Source: CAZMNY01 sp964567745 (GTDB lineage: Bacteria; Planctomycetota; Planctomycetia; Pirellulales; Pirellulaceae). Taken from it: DNA of 64,000 bases. Of the stretch, positions 27,574 through 34,143 are shown in pieces. The position numbers and the translations under genes were made by a program. The notes under the pieces were generated by a model, which ran no database searches, was not told where the DNA came from, and saw only the letters and a program-made list of their open reading frames with translations. Each line of letters opens with the position of its first letter. The first letter of the stretch is position 1. The DNA lies in NCBI GenBank assembly GCA_964567745.1, contig CAZMNY010000040.1, forward strand, positions 1 through 64,000, in the 5' to 3' direction.

Positions 27574-28758
27574 ATGAAAGTACTCGTCGCCAACCTCGGC
27601 TCGACCAGCTTCAAGTACCGACTGTTCGATATGGACAACGAGCGCCAGATGGCGCGCGGAGGAATCGAACGCATCGGTTCGGCAAGCAGCGACTGTTTCG
27701 TCGAAATCGGCGATCGTCGCGAACAGCTGACGACCGAAGCGCCTGACCATGCGGTGGCGGTGAAGTTGTGCCTGCAACAGTTGACTGACTCGGAAACCGG
27801 TTGCTTGGAGGATGTCTCCGAAGTCGCCGCGATCGGGTTCAAGGCTGTCCACGGCGGGCGAGTGAGCGGAGTACAACGCGTTGACGACGATTTGCTTGAA
27901 GCCATGAATGAGATGAGCCAAGTGGCACCAGCTCACAATCCGCCCTACATCGCAGCGATGCGGTTGTTGGCGGAGAAGCTGCCCGAGATGCCTTTGATTG
28001 CGGCCTTTGAGACAGGTTTCCACCAGACGGTCCCAGACCGACTGCGGCGTTACCCGGCCCCATTCGAATGGGGCGAGTCGATGAGCGTGAAGAAATGGGG
28101 ATTTCACGGCGCAAGCCACAGGTATATCGGCGTGCGGATGGCCGAGTTGATCGGCCGGGACGACTTGCGAGTCGTCTCGCTTCACCTCGGCGGCTCCTCA
28201 AGCCTGTGTGCGATGCGAGGCGGCGTGAGTGCGGCGACATCGATGGGCATGAGTCCTCAATCGGGCGTCCCTCACAACAATCGTGTTGGCGACTTCGACC
28301 CCTTCGCGATCCCCGTGATCATGAAGGCGACGGGCAAGTCACTCGATGAAGTACTCGATGATCTGGCATGCCGCAGCGGCCTGCTCGGACTGAGTGGAGT
28401 GAGTGGCGATGTTCGCGATTTAGAGAAAGCGGCCGCGGATGGAAACGAAAGGGCTCAGTTAGCTCTGGATGTATTCATCAGTGAAACGCGGCGTTACTTG
28501 GGTGGGCTGTTAGTTGAACTCGGCGGCGCGGATGTCATCGCCTTCACCGGAGGCATCGGAGAGAACGGCGTTCAAGTTCGCAGCGACGTGTGTCGCGACC
28601 TTAGCGAACTCGGAATCGAGATCGACGAACAGCTCAACGTAAAACTCCGAGGCGAGGGTCGAGTCAGCACGGACTCGAGTCGCGTACAAGTCTGGGTCGC
28701 GCCGACGAACGAAGAATTGATTGTCGCTCGTCAAACGAAAGCAGCTTTGACCGCTTAA
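27574..28758 (+). CDS. ackA: Acetate kinase family (acyl-phosphate to acid plus ATP)
   Basis: A 394-residue ASKHA kinase that turns acyl-phosphate from PduL into the acid and ATP. In a PV-type compartment the substrate may be acetyl- or lactoyl-phosphate. Motifs: the N-terminal phosphate loop VLVANLGSTSFKYRLFD, AFETGFHQTVPDRLRRYPAP, KKWGFHGASHRYI, SLHLGGSSSLCAM and IAFTGGIGENG. Its length is normal. It carries no obvious encapsulation helix, so it may sit outside the shell. GAAGGAG precedes ATG 27574 at 8 bases. Confidence 0.95.
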   Translation: MKVLVANLGSTSFKYRLFDMDNERQMARGGIERIGSASSDCFVEIGDRREQLTTEAPDHAVAVKLCLQQLTDSETGCLEDVSEVAAIGFKAVHGGRVSGVQRVDDDLLEAMNEMSQVAPAHNPPYIAAMRLLAEKLPEMPLIAAFETGFHQTVPDRLRRYPAPFEWGESMSVKKWGFHGASHRYIGVRMAELIGRDDLRVVSLHLGGSSSLCAMRGGVSAATSMGMSPQSGVPHNNRVGDFDPFAIPVIMKATGKSLDEVLDDLACRSGLLGLSGVSGDVRDLEKAAADGNERAQLALDVFISETRRYLGGLLVELGGADVIAFTGGIGENGVQVRSDVCRDLSELGIEIDEQLNVKLRGEGRVSTDSSRVQVWVAPTNEELIVARQTKAALTA

Positions 28759-28827
28759 CGCGACAGAGTGCAAAACTGAGTGTGAGTCTTGTAGTCAAGT
28801 TGTTGTCAGGTAAGAAGGACGATCGTC

Positions 28828-29136
28828 ATGTTTGTCGCGAAAGTCACCGGGTCGCTTGTCGCCACGCAAAAGGTCGACACTTTGGTCGGCTACAAATTGC
28901 TCGTGGTGGAGCCATACCGTGTGGAGGCCAAGAAGCGTGAATCGCTGACGACAACGGGACGCACTTTCGTGGCCGTCGACACGCTCGGCGCCGGCGAGGG
29001 TGACTTCGTCTTGATAACTCAAGGGTCGAGCGCCCGGCTGACAACCGAGACGCGCAACATGCCGATCGATACGGTCATCGTCGGTATTGTCGATCGAGTT
29101 CAAGTCGATCAGGCGTGTGTCTTCAAGCGGGACTAG
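28828..29136 (+). CDS. BMC-P pentameric vertex protein (EutN/CcmL family, first)
   Basis: A 102-residue pentamer-forming shell vertex protein. Family features: FVAKVTGSLVATQKVDTLVG, KLLVVEP, the tip sequence VAVDTLGAGEGDFVLITQGS and DTVIVGIVD. AAGAAGGA lies before the ATG. One of three BMC-P genes in the locus; PV-type shells are known to use several vertex paralogues and no BMC-T. Confidence 0.95.
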   Translation: MFVAKVTGSLVATQKVDTLVGYKLLVVEPYRVEAKKRESLTTTGRTFVAVDTLGAGEGDFVLITQGSSARLTTETRNMPIDTVIVGIVDRVQVDQACVFKRD

Positions 29137-29143
29137 TGAACAT

Positions 29144-29176
29144 CGTTTAACCCGTTGCCGGAGGCGAGGCGTCGGA
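29144..29176 (+). repeat. Dispersed repeat TTTAACCCGTTGCCGGAGGC inside the microcompartment operon
   Basis: Lies in the 130-base gap between the first BMC-P gene and the aldehyde dehydrogenase gene, and matches 5729-5757 closely. The core GCC-GGA-GGC can form a small hairpin in the polycistronic mRNA. Confidence 0.7.
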
Positions 29177-29266
29177 GAAAACGTCGGAAATATCGACAAC
29201 CTCCTTTAGCCAGATGGAGCGAGTGGGCGGTCAGGGAAGCCGTTGTTAAACCACCCAGAATAGAGA

Positions 29267-30697
29267 ATGGTCATGCAAATCGACGAATCGATGATTCGCA
29301 ATGTTGTCGCTCAAGTGCTCTCCGAAGTCGGTCAAAGCGCGCACATTGGCGGCGGCGGATATAGCGGACGCCACGGCGTTTTTCAGGATGCGAACGAAGC
29401 TGTCGCAGCGGCGCGCGAGGCGTTTGAGCAGCTTTCGGAGAGAGGGTTGGAGGATCGCAAGAGGATCATCGACCACATCCGTCGCATTTCCATCGACCAA
29501 TGCGTCGAGCTCGGCACAATGGAAATGGACGAGACCAAGATTGGTCGCTTGGAGCACAAAATCGAGAAGCTCAAGACGCTAGGCATGCAAACGCCGGGCG
29601 TCGAGTTTTTGCGAAGCGAAGTCTTCAGCGGCGACCGCGGACTAGCGGTGATCGAGCATGCACCGTTTGGCGTTATCGGCGCGATCACTCCCGTGACTCA
29701 CTCGTTGCCAACCATCACGGGCAACGCAGTCAGTATGATTGCCGGTGGCAATACGCTGGTCGTGAACCCTCATCCGAGCGGCAAGCGAGTCGCCGCGGAG
29801 GGCGTTCGCCGTTTCAACGAAGCGATCTACCAAGACCTGGGCATCGACAACCTGATCTGCGTGATTGCCGAGCCGACTTTGGAATCGGCCGCGACCATAT
29901 TCAAACACAAGCAAGTCGCGTTGATCTGCGTCACAGGCGGGCCCGCTGTTGCTCGCGCAGCACTCAACAGCGGAAAACGAGCCGTCGTTGCCGGCCCCGG
30001 CAATCCGCCCGTAGTCGTCGACGAAACGGCCGATTTTGACCAGGCCGCTCGCAGCATCATTCAAGGCGGGGCTTACGACAACAACCTTCTCTGCATCGCG
30101 GAAAAGGAAGTCTTTGTGGTCGCCAGCGTCTTTGACCGCATGATGGCGGCGATGGATCGAGCCGGCGCGATGCGGCTCACCGAAACTGAAATTGCCAAAC
30201 TCCAACAATCGGCAATCATCCAAGTGGGTGAAGACAGGCACGATGCGGCGTCGAAGGAATGCTTGGGTCAAGACGCGGCCGTTCTGGCTCAATTTGCCGG
30301 CCGCAATGCGCCAGCAGGCGTCGAATTGTTGTTTGGCGAGACCGACGAATTCAGCCCATTTGTTTCCGTCGAGCAGATGATGCCATTCATTCCGTTTGTT
30401 CGCGTCCCTGACGTCGATACGGCCATCGCAAAAGCAAAACAGTACGAACACGGTTTCCGCCACACCGCGATCATTCACTCTCACGATGTTCGAAACATGA
30501 CCAAGATGGGTCGCGCTTTGGACACAACATTGTTTGTCAAGAACGGCCCCTGCATGGCGGCCCTAGGGCTCGGCGGCGAAGGCTATCTGTCATTCAGCAT
30601 CGCGGGACCGACGGGCGAAGGCGTCACAACGCCGCTCACCTTCACTCGCGAACGACGTTGCTCGATGATCGACGACCTCTGGATACTCGGTAAGTAA
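29267..30697 (+). CDS. CoA-acylating aldehyde dehydrogenase, microcompartment cargo (PduP-like)
   Basis: Oxidises the aldehyde released by the aldolase to acyl-CoA with NAD. The 476-residue protein has an N-terminal amphipathic helix (DESMIRNVVAQVLSEV, residues 6-21) and Gly-rich linker as encapsulation signal. The catalytic domain follows, with HAPFGVIGAITPVTHSLPTI, CVTGGPAVARAAL and the nucleophilic Cys276 in DNNLLCIAEKEV. The C-terminal LGGEGYLSFSIAGPTGEGVT is as in PduP/AdhE-type enzymes. The start is ATG 29267, or the ATG two codons later. In PV-type compartments the substrate is thought to be lactaldehyde or acetaldehyde. Confidence 0.95.
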   Translation: MVMQIDESMIRNVVAQVLSEVGQSAHIGGGGYSGRHGVFQDANEAVAAAREAFEQLSERGLEDRKRIIDHIRRISIDQCVELGTMEMDETKIGRLEHKIEKLKTLGMQTPGVEFLRSEVFSGDRGLAVIEHAPFGVIGAITPVTHSLPTITGNAVSMIAGGNTLVVNPHPSGKRVAAEGVRRFNEAIYQDLGIDNLICVIAEPTLESAATIFKHKQVALICVTGGPAVARAALNSGKRAVVAGPGNPPVVVDETADFDQAARSIIQGGAYDNNLLCIAEKEVFVVASVFDRMMAAMDRAGAMRLTETEIAKLQQSAIIQVGEDRHDAASKECLGQDAAVLAQFAGRNAPAGVELLFGETDEFSPFVSVEQMMPFIPFVRVPDVDTAIAKAKQYEHGFRHTAIIHSHDVRNMTKMGRALDTTLFVKNGPCMAALGLGGEGYLSFSIAGPTGEGVTTPLTFTRERRCSMIDDLWILGK

Positions 30698-30741
30698 CTC
30701 GCCTCGTTTTGTTTTTTTGTGTCCGTCGGAGAATCGCAAGA

Positions 30742-31017
30742 ATGAGAGTCGGACGTGTCATCGGTGCCGCCACCGCCACCATCAAGCACCCATCACTTGC
30801 CGGCGCTAAGCTGCTGGTTGTGCAGCCGTGTCTGTCGGACGACGGCGCTGAAGGCGCGTTGGCAGCCGACGGCGAACCGCAGCTCGCTGTCGATTTGGTC
30901 GGCGCCGGCCGTGGCGAATTGGTGATGATTTCGAGCGACGGGCGCGGTGCAAGAGAATTCCTTGGCGTCGAGGCGACGCCGGTGCGTTGGACGGTTATCG
31001 GCATTCAAGACGCGTAG
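30742..31017 (+). CDS. BMC-P pentameric vertex protein (second)
   Basis: A 91-residue EutN/CcmL protein: MRVGRVIGAATATIKHPSLA, KLLVVQPCLSDDG, VDLVGAGRGELVMISSDGRG and TVIGIQDA. The vertex loop GAGRG is Arg-bearing where the first paralogue has GAGEG. ATG 30742 is chosen by alignment to the other two; the open frame begins 33 bases earlier. It lies 44 bases after the aldehyde dehydrogenase gene. Confidence 0.94.
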   Translation: MRVGRVIGAATATIKHPSLAGAKLLVVQPCLSDDGAEGALAADGEPQLAVDLVGAGRGELVMISSDGRGAREFLGVEATPVRWTVIGIQDA

Positions 31018-31036
31018 AAGTGCGAATAGAGCGAAC

Positions 31037-31720
31037 ATGAGCGGAACCGCTCACAATGCGAACCTGTTGAACGCGACGCTAGATGAAGCGTTGATCGAGC
31101 GAATCGTGCGCGAAGTGTTAAGCCGTGTTGCAAATCGCTCGACGTCGCGCGAGACGCAGTGCGCCTCGTCGTCCGATTTTCGAGTTGAGGGGCGAGTGGT
31201 CACTTTGGAGAGTCTGCGAGAGTGCGGGGACGATGCCAAACGCGTGATCGTGGCGAGCCGAGCCGTGGTCACTCCGGCCGTGGTCGATGAGATAAAAGAT
31301 CGAGGCCTGACGCTCGTGCGATGCGACTCGAGTCCAGCCTTCGCGAATCGCGCGAAGACTCAAGCGGAATCGAAAAAGCGTGAGCGAGGGAGCGAGTTGA
31401 CGATTGGCCGAGTGGATTCGGCGAGTGGACCTGGATGGGACGCAGTCAAGCGTTTTGGCCATGCCACGATCAACGGCGGATTGGTTTCCGTGCTGCCGCG
31501 ATTAGCGAAACAGTTAAGCAGTGGCGGGCAAGGCGTGCTTGTGACGTCGGCGCCGGCCGCGACCGTTTATCACGCCTGTCAACACGGGCTGAGGGCGGTG
31601 TATGCGACAAATGGCCGAGATGTCGGCGAGGCGAGAAGCGAGTTCGATGCGAATTTGCTTGTTGTCGATTCCCATGGCGCGTCCAACGGCGCTCTCGAGT
31701 CGTTCCTTACTGCGGATTAG
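31037..31720 (+). CDS. Unrecognised microcompartment-locus protein with encapsulation-type N-terminus
   Basis: A 227-residue protein of unknown function, 19 bases after the second BMC-P gene. Residues 13-30 (ATLDEALIERIVREVLSRVA) match the encapsulation helix of the aldehyde dehydrogenase and PduL, so it is probably targeted to the lumen. A charged linker follows. Residues 45-90 read like a small alpha/beta unit (GRVVTLESLRECGDDAKRVI and VTPAVVDEIKDRGLTLVRCD). The C-terminal half (about 150-227) alternates strands and helices: GLVSVLPRLAKQLSSGGQGV, YHACQHGLRAVYATNGRDV, ARSEFDANLLVVDSHGASN. This last part faintly recalls the RpiB/LacAB isomerase pattern (a Cys-containing helix, then ARxxxDANxLxLG). 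That is inference only. Homologous hypothetical proteins are expected in other PV-type loci. Confidence 0.85.
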   Translation: MSGTAHNANLLNATLDEALIERIVREVLSRVANRSTSRETQCASSSDFRVEGRVVTLESLRECGDDAKRVIVASRAVVTPAVVDEIKDRGLTLVRCDSSPAFANRAKTQAESKKRERGSELTIGRVDSASGPGWDAVKRFGHATINGGLVSVLPRLAKQLSSGGQGVLVTSAPAATVYHACQHGLRAVYATNGRDVGEARSEFDANLLVVDSHGASNGALESFLTAD

Positions 31721-31782
31721 CAAGAACTCTTAACACAGATCGTTGCTCGACCCGAGCAAGAGAGAGAACGGAGAATAACGCG

Positions 31783-32067
31783 ATGAGAATTGCAGAAGTG
31801 ATTGGCACAGTCACGCTCAATCGCTGTTTACCTTCGTTCGAAGGCTCGCGTCTCAAGTTGGCAATCCCGCTGACGCTGGAGAACTTGCGGGGCGAGTGGG
31901 CCGATGGAGAGACAATCGCCGTCTGGGACGATTTGGGTGCCGGCGTGGGAAGTCGAATTGCAATGAGTGAAGGCGGCGAAGCAGCTCAGCCGTTTCGTCC
32001 TGACTACAAACCGGTCGATGCCTACAACGCCGCGCTGCTCGACGATGTCGACATTGGCGACATCTAG
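31783..32067 (+). CDS. BMC-P pentameric vertex protein (third)
   Basis: A 94-residue EutN/CcmL protein: MRIAEVIGTVTLNRCLPSFE, LKLAIPLTLENL, AVWDDLGAGVGSRIAMSEGG. It is followed by a longer C-terminal tail (PFRPDYKPVDAYNAALLDDV) than the other two, in which residues after the barrel could reach out of the vertex. ATG 31783 follows CGGAGAATAACGCG. This most divergent paralogue ends in a DDVDIGDI acidic tip. Confidence 0.93.
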   Translation: MRIAEVIGTVTLNRCLPSFEGSRLKLAIPLTLENLRGEWADGETIAVWDDLGAGVGSRIAMSEGGEAAQPFRPDYKPVDAYNAALLDDVDIGDI

Positions 32068-32156
32068 AGTGCAACGAGCCCGGTCACGAAAACAGCAATA
32101 GTTAAGCGATACAACACAAATCAATTGATCTCCACAACAGGAGCTAAAGTCAACTC

Positions 32157-33020
32157 ATGGTCAACGTTCATCAAGTCAAAAAAGACATGTGTGAAATCGG
32201 TCGGCGAATCTACAACAAAGGATTCGCGGCAGCCAACGACGGCAACATTACAGTCCGGATTTCGGAGAACGAGTTTCTCTGCACGCCGACAATGCAATCG
32301 AAAGGCTTCTTAAAGCCCGACGATATTTGCACGATCGACTTCACCGGCAAGCAATTGGCTGGCCGGAAAAAGCGAAGCAGCGAAGCTCTTCTGCACTTGG
32401 AGATCTATCGCAAGCGGGACGACATCAAGTCGGTTGTGCACTGCCACCCGCCTCACGCGACCGCGTTCGCTGTCGCTCGCGAACCCATTCCACAGTGCGT
32501 GTTGCCCGAGGTCGAAGTCTTCCTGACGGACATCCCGATCACCAAGTACGAAACGCCCGGCGGACAAGCGTTCGCCGACACGATCCAGCCGTTCGTCGAC
32601 AAAACCAACGTCATCATCCTGGCGAACCACGGAACGGTAAGTTACGGCGAGGATGTCGAACGCGCTTATTGGTGGACCGAGATTCTCGACGCGTACTGCC
32701 GAATCTTGATGCTCGCCAAAGGACTCGGCGGCGTGACCTATTTTTCGGAAGAGAAAGAACGCGAACTGCTCGACTTGAAGAAGAAGTGGGGCTTCATGGA
32801 CCCTCGACTCACCGAAGAGTTTAAAGACTGTGACATTTGCGGTAACGATATCTTTCGAGACAGTTGGAGCGAAACCGGCGTATCGCGCAACGCGTTTGAG
32901 GCGCCGCCCGCGATGGGTCGAGACAAGACCAATTCGGTGCCCGCAAGCGGAGACAGTCAAGAAGCCTTGATCCAAGAAATAACGAACCGAGTGATGCAGG
33001 CGTTGGCTCAACAATCGTAG
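32157..33020 (+). CDS. Class II (zinc) aldolase, microcompartment cargo
   Basis: Cleaves a phosphorylated deoxysugar (fuculose-1-phosphate or rhamnulose-1-phosphate in the known PV-type pathway) into an aldehyde, lactaldehyde, and dihydroxyacetone phosphate. The class II aldolase/adducin fold shows the catalytic Glu76 in RSSEALLHLEIYR and zinc ligands His95 and His97 in VVHCHPPHATAF and His158 in LANHGTVSYGED. After residue 210 an unusual extension has CDICGND, a linker rich in Pro/Ser/Asp and finally the helix SQEALIQEITNRVMQALAQ (about 267-285), an encapsulation peptide at the C-terminus instead of the N-terminus. AGGAG precedes ATG 32157 by about 12 bases. Confidence 0.95.
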   Translation: MVNVHQVKKDMCEIGRRIYNKGFAAANDGNITVRISENEFLCTPTMQSKGFLKPDDICTIDFTGKQLAGRKKRSSEALLHLEIYRKRDDIKSVVHCHPPHATAFAVAREPIPQCVLPEVEVFLTDIPITKYETPGGQAFADTIQPFVDKTNVIILANHGTVSYGEDVERAYWWTEILDAYCRILMLAKGLGGVTYFSEEKERELLDLKKKWGFMDPRLTEEFKDCDICGNDIFRDSWSETGVSRNAFEAPPAMGRDKTNSVPASGDSQEALIQEITNRVMQALAQQS

Positions 33021-33105
33021 GCGCTTATCGGACGAGCGGCGGAAGCATCGTGGCGTCAAACGCCACAGCGAAAGACGAGTGGCGAAAGTCAAACGAGGAC
33101 AAATC

Positions 33106-34041
33106 ATGAAAGTTAGTATCATCGGCGGCGGCGGACTTGTGGGTTCATCGGCAGCGTTCGCGTTGCAATGCAGCGGAGTCGCTCGGCACATCGCGCTGAT
33201 CGACCTCAATGAGAAACTCGTCGAAGGCCAAGCCCTCGACTTGCTTCACGGCGGACCAAGCACGGCCGATCAGCTCATCACATCGGGCGGTTACGAACAC
33301 GTGCCCGATAGCGACGTGATTTGCATCACCGCCGGACTTCGCCGCAAACCGGACGAATCGCGGTTGGACTTGATCAACCGCAATACGGATTTGTTCCTTT
33401 CGATTCTCGAACAGGTCGGATCCGCTGGTTTGAAAAAGGACGCGATCATTTTCGTCGTCTCAAACCCAGTCGACATTCTCACGTACTTGGCCGCTGACCG
33501 TCTGAAGTTGCCGCATTGCAAAGTCATTGGCCTGGGTACGCAGCTCGATACGATTCGCTTCCGAAGCCTGATTGCGCAAGATCTCGGGGCGCCGCCGACT
33601 CAAATCAATGCATTGATTCTGGGAGAGCACGGCGACAGTATGACTCCGATCTGGTCGAGTGCATCAATCGGCGGGTTGCCTTTGGACAAGTTCCCCGGCT
33701 GGTCGCCCAACAAAGCGAATGAGCTGTTCAAGCGGACGAAGGGTTCGGGGGCGGAAGTCATCGCCAAAAAGGGCGGTGCCGGATTCGCTGTGGGCATCGC
33801 CATTCGCGACGTAATTGACACAATCGCGTTGGATCGCCGCCGTATCCTTCCGGTCTCCAGCGTCCAAGATGGTTGCTGCGGCATTCGCAACGTGGCCTTG
33901 TCGGTTCCGACCGTCGTCGGCCGCAGCGGCGTTGTCGATCGCCTGGAAATGGACCTCTGGCCAAAAGAAATCCAGGGGATCCGAAATAGCGGCAATGTAC
34001 TCCGCCAAACGCTTGAGACAGTCTTGAACCGCGTCGGCTAA
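33106..34041 (+). CDS. Lactate/malate dehydrogenase family protein of the microcompartment locus
   Basis: A 311-residue NAD-dependent 2-hydroxyacid dehydrogenase. The Rossmann loop is SIIGGGGLVGSSAAF, the cofactor-selecting acid is in ALIDLNEKLVEG, and the catalytic His175 is in ILGEHGDSMTP. The substrate loop reads AGLRRKPDESR: the Arg-Lys-Pro is the form seen in malate dehydrogenases (where lactate dehydrogenases have Gln), while DES is LDH-like. In PV-type loci this enzyme is proposed to recycle NAD by reducing an aldehyde or keto acid. GAGGAC precedes ATG 33106. It is the last gene of the operon. No encapsulation helix is evident. Confidence 0.93.
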   Translation: MKVSIIGGGGLVGSSAAFALQCSGVARHIALIDLNEKLVEGQALDLLHGGPSTADQLITSGGYEHVPDSDVICITAGLRRKPDESRLDLINRNTDLFLSILEQVGSAGLKKDAIIFVVSNPVDILTYLAADRLKLPHCKVIGLGTQLDTIRFRSLIAQDLGAPPTQINALILGEHGDSMTPIWSSASIGGLPLDKFPGWSPNKANELFKRTKGSGAEVIAKKGGAGFAVGIAIRDVIDTIALDRRRILPVSSVQDGCCGIRNVALSVPTVVGRSGVVDRLEMDLWPKEIQGIRNSGNVLRQTLETVLNRVG

Positions 34042-34080
34042 CGAATACCGCGTCTAGCTTTCGTTGGCGTGACTCTTTTC

Positions 34081-34099
34081 ACCGCACCGGGCGTGCGGT
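34081..34099 (+). terminator. Hairpin at the end of the microcompartment operon
   Basis: ACCGCAC (34081-34087) and GTGCGGT (34093-34099) form a perfect 7-bp stem with a 5-base loop between the dehydrogenase stop and the next ATG. There is no U tract after it, so it may attenuate rather than end transcription. Confidence 0.4.
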
Positions 34100-34143
34100 A
34101 CCGTTATCTCTTTGGCAAATGTTCGCCTGAGGATGACGCTACG

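Noticed and set aside
30947..31036. Upstream extension of the unknown microcompartment protein
   Set aside because: It overlaps the second BMC-P gene and would place an Arg-rich leader before the encapsulation helix; the ATG at 31037 fits the other cargo proteins.
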